Below, one piece after another: positions 42,951 through 51,603 of a DNA stretch of 64,000 nucleotides. Within the stretch, counting starts at the first letter, position 1. Each line of letters starts with the position of its first letter. The notes below the pieces were generated by a model, which searched no databases, was not told the DNA's origin, and worked only from the letters and a program-made list of their open reading frames with translations. The stretch lies in contig NZ_JACJRQ010000031.1 in the NCBI RefSeq assembly GCF_014697355.1, forward strand, positions 27,593 through 91,592. The letters are read 5' to 3'. Source of the stretch: Nostoc calcicola FACHB-3891 (GTDB lineage Bacteria > Cyanobacteriota > Cyanobacteriia > Cyanobacteriales > Nostocaceae). Made by a program: the position numbers and the translations under genes.

Positions 42951-43697
42951 TTATTTTCGGGACAGCTGTCCATTGCGAACTTGCACTACCGGATGATTGC
43001 ACCGCCGCACCAATTGTTCATCGTGGGTGGTAACAATCACCGTAGCGCCAAAGGAATTTAACTTCTGGAGAATTTGTATAACTTGCCAAGAATTATCTGG
43101 ATCGAGATTTCCCGTTGGTTCATCGGCTAACAGCAGTGGTGGTGTGCTAACGATGGCTCTCGCAATACTCACCCGCTGTTGCTCTCCTCCAGACAGTTGA
43201 TCTGGAAAGCAGTCAGCTTTAGTCAGTAAACCTACCAACTTCAACGTTGGTTCTAAGCGGCGTTGAATTTCTTTACGGGTATACCCTTGAGCTTGGAGTA
43301 CAAAAGTTACATTTTCTGCTACTGTCCGTTGGGTAATGAGTTTGTAGTCCTGAAATACAATGCCAATACGTCGTCGCAATAGTGACAAGCGATCGCCCCT
43401 TAAACCCGCTACATTACATTCATCAACAATTACTTCTCCCTGTGTAGGTAACTCCTGGCCATACAGCAGTTTCAAAAGCGTTGATTTACCAGAACCGCTT
43501 GGTCCTGTGATAAACAGAAATTCCCCCTTTTTAACCTCAAGGTTCGCATTCAATAAAGCGTGACAGCCATTAGCGTAGGTCTTGGTTACAGATTGCAATT
43601 GGACTTTTGCAGCAGTGTTGCTAATATGCTGTTGAGGTTCACTCTTCTGTCGTTCGACGGATTTCTCTGTCTTAACTTCAGTTGTTAATACTGGCAT
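42951..43697 (-). CDS. ftsE: FtsE-like ABC ATPase
   Basis: The 248-residue ATPase has Walker A FITGPSGSGKSTLLKLL (about 62-78), signature LSGGEQQRVSIARA (about 168-181), Walker B LLLADEPTGNLD (about 188-199) and H-loop TTHDEQLV. GIVFQDYKLITQRTVAENV, after the Q-loop, is characteristic of FtsE. FtsE with FtsX regulates peptidoglycan hydrolysis at division. An N-terminal extension of about 30 charged residues (KTEKSVERQKSEPQQH) is longer than in E. coli. ftsX is not adjacent. Confidence 0.85.
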   Translation of the reverse strand: MPVLTTEVKTEKSVERQKSEPQQHISNTAAKVQLQSVTKTYANGCHALLNANLEVKKGEFLFITGPSGSGKSTLLKLLYGQELPTQGEVIVDECNVAGLRGDRLSLLRRRIGIVFQDYKLITQRTVAENVTFVLQAQGYTRKEIQRRLEPTLKLVGLLTKADCFPDQLSGGEQQRVSIARAIVSTPPLLLADEPTGNLDPDNSWQVIQILQKLNSFGATVIVTTHDEQLVRRCNHPVVQVRNGQLSRK

Positions 43698-43726
43698 TGT
43701 TCAATTCTCCTCATCAAAATTTTGGG

Positions 43727-43916
43727 TTATTCCCCGTCCTTTTAGGACGGCTTGGCGTTAAACTAAACTGTATACCGAGGGACATCCGGGAATTTAAGTC
43801 TGTGGAGCGAACATAAGACCGAAAAACCTTTGGGGTGAAGGCAGTTGCTATGAAACAGAAATCTAAGTCGTGAGTCTTAGAGAATCCTTGTACCTTTAGG
43901 TCAAGGAGTATGTCAA
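43727..43916 (+). mobile_element. IS200/IS605-family remnant (TnpB tail and right end)
   Basis: This is debris between ftsE and the WecG gene. It starts with a hairpin CCGTCCT-TTT-AGGACGG. Broken TnpB-like tail fragments include FKSVERT then a stop, and FGVKAVAMKQKSKS ending at a TGA (43871). It finishes in a TTTAGGTCAAGGAGTATGTCAA-type right end. The catalytic domain is missing. Sequence from about 43770 to 43916 could correspond to the right-end guide RNA region of a TnpB element. Confidence 0.6.
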
Positions 43917-44172
43917 ACCCACAACCAAACACTTTGCCAACGTAGATTTGACATTCCCCCCAAAATCAGAATTCCCAGGTTTTGCCCGGGAATTTCAAAT
44001 CCGACAGAGAAATTTAAAATTTGTTAAAGACTCTAGTATTAGCTAAGTAAAAATACTCGGAATTGAGTATGGGACAAACAGGAAGTGTGGGAGGTGTGTC
44101 CGGTGTGGGAGGATGGGGAAGAAATCTTTCCCTCCACACTCCCTCATCTCCCTCATCTTCCCCACTCCCCAC

Positions 44173-44931
44173 TCAGCACTTAATTGGACTCCTTGCAGTC
44201 CAGCGATAAACAAAGGCTTTCATCGCAAATTCCGGCAAAGCCAACATCCGCCGCCAGCGCCAAGGTTCTTGATACAGCCGATATAGCCATTCCAAATTGT
44301 TATTTCCTAACCAAGCGGGAGCGCGAGTTTTAGTTCCCGACCAAATATCAAAACTGCCACCGACGCCAATCCAAATTGCTTGGGGGCACAAATGGCGGTT
44401 TTGGGCAATCCATAATTCTTGACGTGGCACTCCTAAACCTACAAAAATCACATGTGGCTGCAATTGGGCAAGTGTTTGTTGCAATTGTGCTTCTTCTTCT
44501 GGGGAATGGTAGCCTGAGCAAGTGCCTACTATATTCAAATCTGGAATTTGCTGCTGCCAAAACTCTGCTGCAATTGAGGCTACTCCAGGCGCGGCACCAT
44601 AAAAAAATATTTTTGCTCCTGTCTTGTGCTGTCCAAGCTCTTGCAAAAGCTTTTCTGCTAATTCTATTCCCGGAAAACGCTGCACTTTTTGCCATAACAG
44701 CCAGCGTAAATACAGAACAACCCCAGCTCCATCTGGAATAACTAGTTCAGCATTTTTAATGGTCTGAGCTAGGAATTTGTTACGCTCTGCCTGCATGGTC
44801 ATTTCTGCATTGAGCGTTACCACATGAGTTCCTCTGCCTTCTTGCAAGCACTCTAACAACCAGCCTGGATAATTAGTCATCACATGAACTGGTATCCCCA
44901 ACACTGATAATGCTTCAGGCGATTTAAACAT
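44173..44931 (-). CDS. WecG/TagA/CpsF-family glycosyltransferase (GT26)
   Basis: The 252-residue protein has THVVTLNAEMTMQAERNKFL (about 35-54), LVIPDGAGVVLYLRW (about 65-79), FFYGAAPGVASIAAE and PHVIFVGLGVPRQELWIAQNR (about 159-179). QAIWIGVGGSFDIWSGTKTRAP and GNNNLEWLYRLYQEPWRWRR (about 220-239) complete the family signature. Members add N-acetylmannosamine(uronate) or related sugars to lipid-linked intermediates at the inner membrane face. It is a single gene, far from the polysaccharide island but possibly feeding a cell-wall polymer. Confidence 0.93.
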   Translation of the reverse strand: MFKSPEALSVLGIPVHVMTNYPGWLLECLQEGRGTHVVTLNAEMTMQAERNKFLAQTIKNAELVIPDGAGVVLYLRWLLWQKVQRFPGIELAEKLLQELGQHKTGAKIFFYGAAPGVASIAAEFWQQQIPDLNIVGTCSGYHSPEEEAQLQQTLAQLQPHVIFVGLGVPRQELWIAQNRHLCPQAIWIGVGGSFDIWSGTKTRAPAWLGNNNLEWLYRLYQEPWRWRRMLALPEFAMKAFVYRWTARSPIKC

Positions 44932-45138
44932 AGCCTATTTTCGATTGATTTTACACCACACTTCCTTGAATGTTAAGTTTATCAAATATTTTTATCAAGC
45001 AAAAATTTAAGAGGAGCCACTCTGGTTTCTGTCATGAGGGTAGGGGTGAGGCATGGAAGCGACTTCCTACCCTATTGTAGGCCCGTCTGCTATCTGGGAC
45101 AGCAACAGGTGTAACAATAGAAAGCATAATTTAACTAA

Positions 45139-45256
45139 TTAATCTTGGGCACTTGTACTGCGACTAAACCAGTCGTAATATCCTCCTGGTGGGAAGACCC
45201 CATGCAGAACAAAGTGGAGCTTGGCGATGCGAGCTTTTGAGGGCGACGATCGATGA
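45139..45256 (-). pseudogene. Unidentified C-terminal-like fragment
   Basis: The minus-strand frame reads SKARIAKLHFVLHGVFPPGG followed by YYDWFSRSTSAQD and a stop. It looks like a protein end but has no start codon or upstream domain; an in-frame stop lies near 45262. I do not recognise the family. Confidence 0.3.
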
Positions 45257-45492
45257 TGCGTTTAAATATGACGCGTAAGCTAGCCTAAAAATTATGTTTT
45301 CTCCCTCGATTTGAGTAATCTTTTAAGTAATATTACTTGTTAAAAATTGCTCCTTAACTTTAAATTGACGCCAATGGCAAGATGCCCACCCCAGAAGAAA
45401 TAGTTGGATATTTTTTTATTTGCAAGTCCCTAAACCCCCACAGGGGTAGTCACGCCACGCAAGAAGCATTTGGCTGTGATGGGGAATTGCGG

Positions 45493-45527
45493 GACAATTA
45501 AGGGGACATCAAGTGCCCTTAATTGTC
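45493..45527. repeat. Strong hairpin GACAATTAAGGG...CCCTTAATTGTC
   Basis: This is a 12-bp perfect stem with an 11-nt loop, immediately at the stop of the IS200-like fragment. It may be the subterminal hairpin recognised by a Y1 transposase or an intrinsic terminator. Confidence 0.8.
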
Positions 45528-45610
45528 AGGACTGTGTTGCTTTTCGATGTGGGATTTGAGTTGTTCAAGTGTGACACCTCCATATACAGATGTCTTTAAT
45601 CTGGGTCTGT
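45519..45610 (-). pseudogene. IS200-type TnpA (Y1 transposase) C-terminal fragment
   Basis: The frame reads LKTSVYGGVTLEQLKSHIEK then QHSPDN and a stop. It resembles the end of REP/IS200-like transposases (GG-x-x-x-x-x-x-x-x-YI-E-x-Q). The catalytic Tyr and HUH regions are absent. It lies just upstream of the NarL-type gene. Confidence 0.55.
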
Positions 45611-45670
45611 TAAGACTTTTTAGTAAACTCGACTTTACAGTTAAGGTAGTGTAACGGGCTGAAGTTGGCT

Positions 45671-46390
45671 ATGAGTAAAATTCGTATCGCTCTGATTGAA
45701 GATCATGACCTGACTCGTGTGGGTATTCGGACAGCACTACTACAAAAGGATGAAATTGAAGTTGTAGGGGAAGCTGCCAATGCCGCCGAGGGACTAAAAA
45801 TGTTAAAAGTGCTACAACCAGATATTGCCATAGTAGATATTGGTTTACCAGATAAGGATGGCATTGAGTTGACACGGGAGGTAAAATCTACTACTAATAG
45901 CGAAGAGTTAAGCACAAAGGTGTTAATTTTGACACTGCGAGATAATCGAGAAGCGGTATTGGCGGCTTTTGCAGCTGGGGCGGACTCTTACTGTATGAAG
46001 GATATTAAATTTGATAATTTGCTGGAAGCAGTGCGAGTCACTTACAATGGCAACGCCTGGATCGATCCGGCGATCGCTCGAATTGTATTACAACAAGCGC
46101 AACAAAATCCCCAAAAGTCCGAATCGGCTTTTGTAGACACCAAGACCGTTGCCCCTAATCCTGATTTTGCGGAGAATCTGGAAGGAATTGAACCCTACAC
46201 CCTGACAGAAAGGGAGTTAGAAGTGTTACAGTTGATTGTCGAAGGTTGTAGCAATGCAGTAATTGCGGAAAGGCTTTACATCACTGTCGGAACTGTTAAA
46301 ACTCACGTCCGCAATATTTTGAATAAGCTATGTGCCGATGACCGTACCCAAGCAGCAGTCCGCGCCTTGCGTTCTGGGTTAGTGGGATAA
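45671..46390 (+). CDS. NarL/FixJ-type response regulator
   Basis: The protein is 239 residues from the ATG at 45671; an in-frame TTG six bases earlier is less likely. The receiver has ALIEDHDLTRVGI (about 7-19), IAIVDIGLPDKDG (acceptor Asp near 57) and an ADSYCMKDI region replacing the usual Lys-Pro. A linker of about 40 residues precedes the LuxR helix-turn-helix YTLTERELEVLQLIVEGCSN, then VIAERLYITVGTVKTHVRNIL (about 178-218). It should bind DNA as a dimer when phosphorylated. The RsbU-like gene lies 158 bp downstream on the same strand. Confidence 0.92.
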   Translation: MSKIRIALIEDHDLTRVGIRTALLQKDEIEVVGEAANAAEGLKMLKVLQPDIAIVDIGLPDKDGIELTREVKSTTNSEELSTKVLILTLRDNREAVLAAFAAGADSYCMKDIKFDNLLEAVRVTYNGNAWIDPAIARIVLQQAQQNPQKSESAFVDTKTVAPNPDFAENLEGIEPYTLTERELEVLQLIVEGCSNAVIAERLYITVGTVKTHVRNILNKLCADDRTQAAVRALRSGLVG

Positions 46391-46548
46391 AAGTTAAATT
46401 CAGCTAACAGTGAGCAGTTATCAAGGTTTCAAACACTGATAACTGATAACTGTTGAGAATGATTAGGTCTAAATTTTCGTTGGTTGTCAGGTGGGATAAA
46501 CATCATACTATCTCGCCACTAAACATAGTTGAAAAATTAAAGTCAAAT

Positions 46549-48222
46549 ATGGCTGAGACAGGGGTGGACAAACTCAAGCTCATGGTGGTAGACGATGAGC
46601 CGGATAACTTAGATTTACTCTACCGCACTTTTAGACGAGATTTTCAAGTATACAAAGCTAATCATGCTCTTGGTGCCTTGGAAATATTGGAGAAAGTTGG
46701 CGAGATGGCTGTGATTATTTCTGACCAAAGAATGCCAGAAATGAGTGGCAGCGAATTTTTTAGTCGCACGGTGGAACGATATCCGGACACGATTCGGATT
46801 TTGTTAACTGGTTTTACTGATGTGGAAGATTTGGTAGATGCGATTAACTCTGGTCAGGTGTTCAAGTACATCACCAAACCCTGGAATCCGGAGCGACTCA
46901 GGGCGTTAGTTGAGCAAGCCACGGATACATACCGCGTAGTCAAGAAACGCACCCAAGAGTTGCGTCGAGCTTTACGGCGAGAATCCTTGTTTAATGCGGT
47001 GACAACGGCAATTCGGGAGTCTTTAGACTACGACAGTATGCTGCAAAAGACTGTAGCAACCATTGGACAAACCTTTGAAGCTACTAGTTGTTTGCTCAGA
47101 CCAACAGAAGGCGATCGCCTAACGCCAGAGTTGTTCTCATATTACGATCCTCAATCTGATGTCTTAGATTGCGCCTTCGACACTGCTCCTTTAATTGAAA
47201 AAGTTCTGCAAACCCGTCATCACGAACTTGCTCAAGAAATATACGATGGTAACCCCTGTCATCATTTGGTTGTGCCACTTAGCTATCAGCAACATTTGGT
47301 GGCTGTGTTGGCTCTCCATCAATGGGGACGCGATCGCCCTTGGGAAGACGAAGACATCCAACTAATTGCGGGTGTTGCCGAACAAGCAGCCTTAGCTCTC
47401 TCTCAAGCAAAACTCTACCAACGCCTCCAAGAAAAACAACAACAAATTCACAATGAGTTAGAGGTGGCTCGCCAAATTCAATACAACCTGCTCCGCCAAA
47501 GTTTACCTGATATCAAAGGTGTGAAGGTACAAGCCTGCTGCTACCCCGCGCGGGAAGTCGGAGGAGACCTTTTTGAAGTGTTTGTTCATCCCAAAGGCGA
47601 TTTGTGGTTGGCTGTGGGTGATGTTTCTGGCAAGGGCGTTCCAGCTGCTTTATTTATGGCTAGTGTGATTTCTGTCTTGCGGCGGGAATTATCTCAAGAA
47701 GCGCCAGCCCAGCCAAATATCGTTATGCAGAATCTTAACCACGCTCTGAGTGAAGACTTGATTAGCAATAATTATTTCATCACTCTTGTGTTAGCCTGTT
47801 ATACCCCTAGCACCAGGGAACTCGTTTACACTAACGCTGGTCATATTTATCCACTATTATGGTCACACAAAGCAGCATCAGCCGACAGTCCCAACTACCT
47901 CAAAGTCCGCAGCGTTCCTTTGGGGATATTGCCCAAATGGCAAGGACAGTCTTGTAGCTTGGTTCTCGCTCCTGGAGACACACTGTTACTAACCAGTGAT
48001 GGTATTACTGAAGCAATGGTAGTAAATGATGCTAATAATACAGTAAAAACCGCTCCTGGCGTTGAGCCATGTAATCGCTCTATGCTGAATCAAGATGGTC
48101 TTTGGCAACTCCTACAACAGGAGGAAAAACCGCTTTCTCTTAACCGTTTATTAGCTCGCATTCAGGCAGATAACCACGTCCAAGAAGACGATCAAACTAT
48201 ACTCTCGCTGGAGATTTTGTAA
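46549..48222 (+). CDS. RsbU-like response regulator: REC-GAF-PP2C (SpoIIE)
   Basis: The protein is 557 residues from the ATG at 46549; earlier in-frame starts (46459) are possible but add residues unlike a receiver. REC (about 8-130) has LMVVDDEPDNLDLLY, AVIISDQRMPEMSG and YITKPWNPERL. The GAF domain (about 150-310) ends EDIQLIAGVAEQAALALSQA. A coiled linker leads to the SpoIIE phosphatase domain (about 320-557: CCYPAREVGGDLFEVFVHPK, GDVSGKGVPAALFMAS, LLLTSDGITEAM, EDDQTILSLEIL). It would dephosphorylate an anti-sigma antagonist in response to phosphorylation or a GAF ligand. Confidence 0.92.
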   Translation: MAETGVDKLKLMVVDDEPDNLDLLYRTFRRDFQVYKANHALGALEILEKVGEMAVIISDQRMPEMSGSEFFSRTVERYPDTIRILLTGFTDVEDLVDAINSGQVFKYITKPWNPERLRALVEQATDTYRVVKKRTQELRRALRRESLFNAVTTAIRESLDYDSMLQKTVATIGQTFEATSCLLRPTEGDRLTPELFSYYDPQSDVLDCAFDTAPLIEKVLQTRHHELAQEIYDGNPCHHLVVPLSYQQHLVAVLALHQWGRDRPWEDEDIQLIAGVAEQAALALSQAKLYQRLQEKQQQIHNELEVARQIQYNLLRQSLPDIKGVKVQACCYPAREVGGDLFEVFVHPKGDLWLAVGDVSGKGVPAALFMASVISVLRRELSQEAPAQPNIVMQNLNHALSEDLISNNYFITLVLACYTPSTRELVYTNAGHIYPLLWSHKAASADSPNYLKVRSVPLGILPKWQGQSCSLVLAPGDTLLLTSDGITEAMVVNDANNTVKTAPGVEPCNRSMLNQDGLWQLLQQEEKPLSLNRLLARIQADNHVQEDDQTILSLEIL

Positions 48223-48225
48223 GTA

Positions 48226-48651
48226 ATGAAAAGTGAGCTTCATGTACCAAGTGATTTGAATTTTCTCAATATTGTCGAGAACTGGTTGCTGGGATGTTTG
48301 AAAATCCAGCTAGGTGACTCAGTGGATTGGTCGCGCCAATCGAGTCGTTTGAGATTAGCTTTGGTGGAAGCTTACTCAAATGCAGTACGCCACGCCCATA
48401 GGGACAAACCAAATTTGCCCATTCTACTGCGTTTGGAACTCCAAGACCGAGATCTTGCCCTAGAAGTTTGGGACTACGGCGAAGGCTTTGATATGTCTAC
48501 ATACTATGCTCCCGACCCTGTTGAAAAACAAGAAGGTGGTTATGGTTGGCTGATTATGAATCGTCTTATGGATAAAGTAGACTACAAGTTGCAGATAAAT
48601 GGCGCTAACTGTCTCAAGTTAGAAGCTACTTTACCTGAATTAGTCAAATGA
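48226..48651 (+). CDS. RsbW-like anti-sigma/ATP-binding (HATPase) protein
   Basis: The 141-residue GHKL ATPase has the N-box RLALVEAYSNAVRHAHRDK (about 46-64), the G1-type motif LEVWDYGEGFDMSTY (about 84-98) and GYGWLIMNRLMD (about 111-122). Such proteins are serine kinases that bind sigma factors or anti-sigma antagonists. The ATG is 3 bp past the stop of the RsbU-like gene, so the two are probably translationally coupled partners. No STAS-domain antagonist is visible here. Confidence 0.9.
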   Translation: MKSELHVPSDLNFLNIVENWLLGCLKIQLGDSVDWSRQSSRLRLALVEAYSNAVRHAHRDKPNLPILLRLELQDRDLALEVWDYGEGFDMSTYYAPDPVEKQEGGYGWLIMNRLMDKVDYKLQINGANCLKLEATLPELVK

Positions 48652-48680
48652 GTAGGTCTTAAGCCATGATTAGTTACTTG

Positions 48681-49109
48681 CTATTTTTGAGGGCGTAAAG
48701 ATAGTAACTCTTGAGGTGAGGCCAAAAGTTTGATTCTAGTATATAAAATTTGCCGTTGTTGGTTGAGGATAAATATCCACAAGACATTTACGCCGCACCA
48801 AGAAGTTTGTGCCTTGCCTGTGACTTGGACTTGGATGTTACCGTTTTCCAAAGTGTCGCTTATTTCTGTATTGGGGTAAGCTTTAATGTTTTGGGCTTCT
48901 TGTTTTAAGTAAGCTGCGATCGCATCACATCCAACAATATCAGATTCCAATGGTGGATGCATCACACCATCCTTGGCAAATAAGGCGGCAGTTTCCTCAA
49001 ATTCTCCTGTATTTAATGTTTCAAAATACCGCAGTACGCTTGTTTCTGTAATTCCCTCAATTTGGAATTCTGATGAAGGCTGTACTGGGGATATTTCAGC
49101 AGAGGTCAT
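48681..49109 (-). CDS. CTDH: homologue of the orange carotenoid protein C-terminal domain (NTF2-like)
   Basis: This 142-residue protein has the NTF2 fold. ITETSVLRYFETLNTGEFEE (about 20-39), LFAKDGVMHPPLESDIVG (about 43-60), IQVQVTGKAQTSWCGVNVLW (about 92-111) and LLASPQELLSL follow the OCP C-terminal domain block by block. Stand-alone CTDHs bind ketocarotenoid and deliver it to helical carotenoid proteins. Cys105 (SWCGVN) sits where CTDHs have a Cys reported to form an intermolecular disulfide; I give that from memory. An HCP gene lies 2.5 kb away. Confidence 0.85.
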   Translation of the reverse strand: MTSAEISPVQPSSEFQIEGITETSVLRYFETLNTGEFEETAALFAKDGVMHPPLESDIVGCDAIAAYLKQEAQNIKAYPNTEISDTLENGNIQVQVTGKAQTSWCGVNVLWIFILNQQRQILYTRIKLLASPQELLSLRPQK

Positions 49110-49222
49110 AAAATTACCTATATGCAGGTTAGCTAAATATTAATTTCATTACAAAAATCAGTCAAAAAAAAGCCGCTATTGAGATAGATCTGATACATCT
49201 ACAAATATTTCTCACGGTGGAA

Positions 49223-49251
49223 GTAGGGACGTTGCATTGCAATGTCCCTAT
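49223..49251. repeat. Palindromic repeat, core GGGACGTTGCATTGCAATGTCCC
   Basis: This is a 29-nt palindrome with one G-T-type mismatch in the stem. It is the AT-richer variant of the family and lies between CTDH and queG. Confidence 0.85.
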
Positions 49252-49346
49252 TTCTGTGGGAATAGTAATAAATGTTAATCAAAAAGAATAACTAGATGAT
49301 GTATAATTTGTGTGCCTGTAGATAGGCAAAATCAAAATATAAAACG

Positions 49347-50921
49347 ATGAATCAGTGTTCCGTAACCAGCAGCCTAGTCAAAGAAAAAGCCAGCGAGTTG
49401 GGCTTTCATAAAATTGGGATTGCTGCTGTAGACAGGGTAGATGTTACAGAGGCACAGAGGTTGAAAGTATGGCTAGCGCTGGGTTATCAAGCCGATATGG
49501 AATGGATGGGAAACCCAAAACGTCAGGATATTCGGTTAGTAATGCCAGAAGTGCGATCGCTTGTGTGTGTAGCATTGAATTACTACACACCACATCAGCG
49601 TCCCGAAGGTAAAGAATACGGCAAAATTTCTCGTTATGGCTGGGGAAGGGATTATCACAAGGTGATGCATAAAAAACTCAAACAGTTAGCCACGTGGCTA
49701 AAATCACTAGATGAAAGCGTGCAAGCCAATTATTATGCAGACACTGGGCCTGTGCAAGATAAAGTATGGGCACAACAAGCGGGAATTGGTTGGATTGCCA
49801 AAAATGGTAATGTGATTACACGCGAGTATGGTTCTTGGGTGTTTTTGGGAGAAGTGTTGACAAATTTGGAACTAGAAAGCGATCGCCCCCATACAGAACA
49901 CTGCGGTAGCTGTACTCGTTGTCTTCAGGCTTGTCCTACCGGTGCAATTACTCAGCCTTTTGTTGTGGATGCGAATCGCTGCATTGCTTATCATACGATT
50001 GAAAATCGGGCAGAAGAATTGCCACAAACACTCACACCCCATTTGCAAGGCTGGGTTGCTGGTTGCGATATTTGCCAAGATGTTTGTCCTTGGAATCAAC
50101 GTTTTGCCAAGACAACTGATATTGCAGAGTTTCAACCTTATCCTGGGAATCTTGCTCCACAACTGCTAGAATTAGCGCAAATCTCAGATCGGGAGTGGGA
50201 TAAACGATTTCCAGCATCTGCCTTGCGGCGGATTAAGCCAGAAATGTTACGACGCAACGCTCGTGCTAGTCTTGACGCATCCAGGCCAGAGATGACCCAA
50301 AAAGTAATTATTTTTGATTTTGATGGCACAATTGCCGATACAGTAGATGCCCTTGTAAGTATTGCTAATCGTCTAGCTGTAGACTTTGGTTATATACAAA
50401 TAACTCCAGACCAATTAGCTCTACTCAAAAACTTAACATCTAGGGAAATTATTAAGCATTCCGGAGTTTCTCTGTTTAAAATACCTTTTCTAGTTAAAAA
50501 AGTTAAAGGAGAATTAAAAAGCAAAATCCCAGAATTAAAGCCCATCCCTGGAATTAAAGAAGCATTAATAGAACTCCAAGCTCAAGGGTATAAACTGGGA
50601 ATTATCACTTCTAATTCCAAAGATAATGTGACGCAATTCCTCCAAATAAATGATTTAAATCACTTATTTGATTTTATATATTCAGGAATTACAATTTTTG
50701 GTAAAACAACGATTATTAATAATGTATTGAGGCAAAAACAACTCAAGCCTCAAGATGTAATTTATGTCGGAGATGAAACTAGAGATATAGAAGCTTCAAA
50801 AAAAGCAAATATTCAAGTAATTGCAGTGACTTGGGGCTTTAACTCACCAGAAGTACTAGCTAAGCAAAATCCAGATTATTTAATTCATAAACCTAGCGAA
50901 TTACTGGAAGTTATGAAGTGA
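49347..50921 (+). CDS. queG: Epoxyqueuosine reductase fused to a HAD hydrolase
   Basis: The protein has 524 residues. Residues 1-315 are QueG: SRYGWGRDYHKVMHKKLKQL, YADTGPVQDKVWAQQAGIGW, then two 4Fe-4S motifs, HCGSCTRCLQACPTGAI (about 187-203) and CDICQDVCPWNQ (about 239-250). QueG reduces epoxyqueuosine to queuosine at tRNA position 34, using cobalamin. From M316 the HAD domain begins: TQKVIIFDFDGTIADTVDAL, then IITSNSKDN, and YVGDETRDIEASKKANI (motif IV). The junction RRNARASLDASRPEMTQ is in frame with no stop. The HAD portion has the length and start of a complete phosphoglycolate phosphatase-like enzyme. GAATTCAG repeats follow the stop. Confidence 0.9.
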   Translation: MNQCSVTSSLVKEKASELGFHKIGIAAVDRVDVTEAQRLKVWLALGYQADMEWMGNPKRQDIRLVMPEVRSLVCVALNYYTPHQRPEGKEYGKISRYGWGRDYHKVMHKKLKQLATWLKSLDESVQANYYADTGPVQDKVWAQQAGIGWIAKNGNVITREYGSWVFLGEVLTNLELESDRPHTEHCGSCTRCLQACPTGAITQPFVVDANRCIAYHTIENRAEELPQTLTPHLQGWVAGCDICQDVCPWNQRFAKTTDIAEFQPYPGNLAPQLLELAQISDREWDKRFPASALRRIKPEMLRRNARASLDASRPEMTQKVIIFDFDGTIADTVDALVSIANRLAVDFGYIQITPDQLALLKNLTSREIIKHSGVSLFKIPFLVKKVKGELKSKIPELKPIPGIKEALIELQAQGYKLGIITSNSKDNVTQFLQINDLNHLFDFIYSGITIFGKTTIINNVLRQKQLKPQDVIYVGDETRDIEASKKANIQVIAVTWGFNSPEVLAKQNPDYLIHKPSELLEVMK

Positions 50922-50967
50922 GAATTCAGAATTCAGAATTCAGAATTCAGAATTAAGTTATATTTAT

Positions 50968-50996
50968 AACCCCGACTTCTTGAAGAAGTCGGGGTT
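50968..50996. terminator. Hairpin AACCCCGACTTC...GAAGTCGGGGTT
   Basis: The stem is 13-14 bp with almost no loop, between the convergent queG-HAD and 51013 genes. It is flanked by T-rich sequence on one side and may stop transcripts from both directions. Confidence 0.7.
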
Positions 50997-51012
50997 CTTG
51001 GATGGAGAAAAC

Positions 51013-51387
51013 TTACTTTTTCGGTTGACCTTTTTCTAAAGCTTTTTCTACTAAATCGTCGTTGACAGTAGCTACACCCTCGGTTTTAGAATTTCCAACT
51101 TCCTTTGCCAACTCTGAATAATCGTCAGGATTACCAGTTGACTGGGCTTGAGTTTTTATCTCTTTTGTTTGAGGGACTTTTTGTTTGGGAGCGGTTGCGG
51201 CTTCGGCTGCTGCTGCACCTTCGCCTGTGCGGTCAACTTCACTAACGCTGAATTGTTGTGCAGCTGCATAATCAGCTTCAAAATCCACCTTTGGCGCTTT
51301 TTCTTCACCACTAGCTATGTTTTCGGCAGCTAATTGAGCATCATGGGTGGGAGCTTCATTAACATTGGGTTTTACTTCATCTGGCAT
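51013..51387 (-). CDS. Low-complexity Ala/Glu/Lys-rich hypothetical protein
   Basis: The family is not recognised. The protein is 124 residues from the ATG at 51387 (AAGG lies 10 nt upstream), preferred over an ATG 51 bp earlier. Composition is charged and Ala-rich (NIASGEEKAPKVDFEADYAA, GEGAAAAEAATAPKQK), with no hydrophobic core, so it is probably disordered. It has no Cys and no membrane segment. It sits between the queG-HAD gene and the divergent HCP gene. It could be a stress- or desiccation-type protein, but that is only a guess from composition. Confidence 0.65.
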   Translation of the reverse strand: MPDEVKPNVNEAPTHDAQLAAENIASGEEKAPKVDFEADYAAAQQFSVSEVDRTGEGAAAAEAATAPKQKVPQTKEIKTQAQSTGNPDDYSELAKEVGNSKTEGVATVNDDLVEKALEKGQPKK

Positions 51388-51603
51388 AATTAAAACCTTA
51401 GGTAAATTTTTATTGCTGGAGCAATCATAGCAAAGCAATTCGCTATTTTCTTGCTTCCTTGCGAGAGATTTTTACCTCTATTAAAAGGTAGATTAATGCT
51501 GCATTTGCCAATTAATTTAACTCTTTCTCTTGATAGTAGAATCTGATTCTCGAACTCTGGTAACTCTTAGTTTGGCCTGTTAAATTCCCGTTGGAGACAA
51601 ATT

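Larger units (their letters stand above)
44932..45670. other. Intergenic region with gene remnants (739 bp)
   Basis: No intact gene is seen. It holds an uninterpreted minus-strand 38-codon frame (45139-45256), a strong hairpin (45493-45527) and an IS200-type transposase tail (45519-45610). The last 60 bp form the leader of the NarL-type regulator. Confidence 0.65.

Noticed and set aside
43714..43932. 72-codon minus-strand frame
   Set aside because: It is antisense to the TnpB tail fragments, which explain the region better.
45020..45250. 6S RNA, tmRNA or RNase P RNA
   Set aside because: I looked for closing stems and known conserved boxes and found none that fit.
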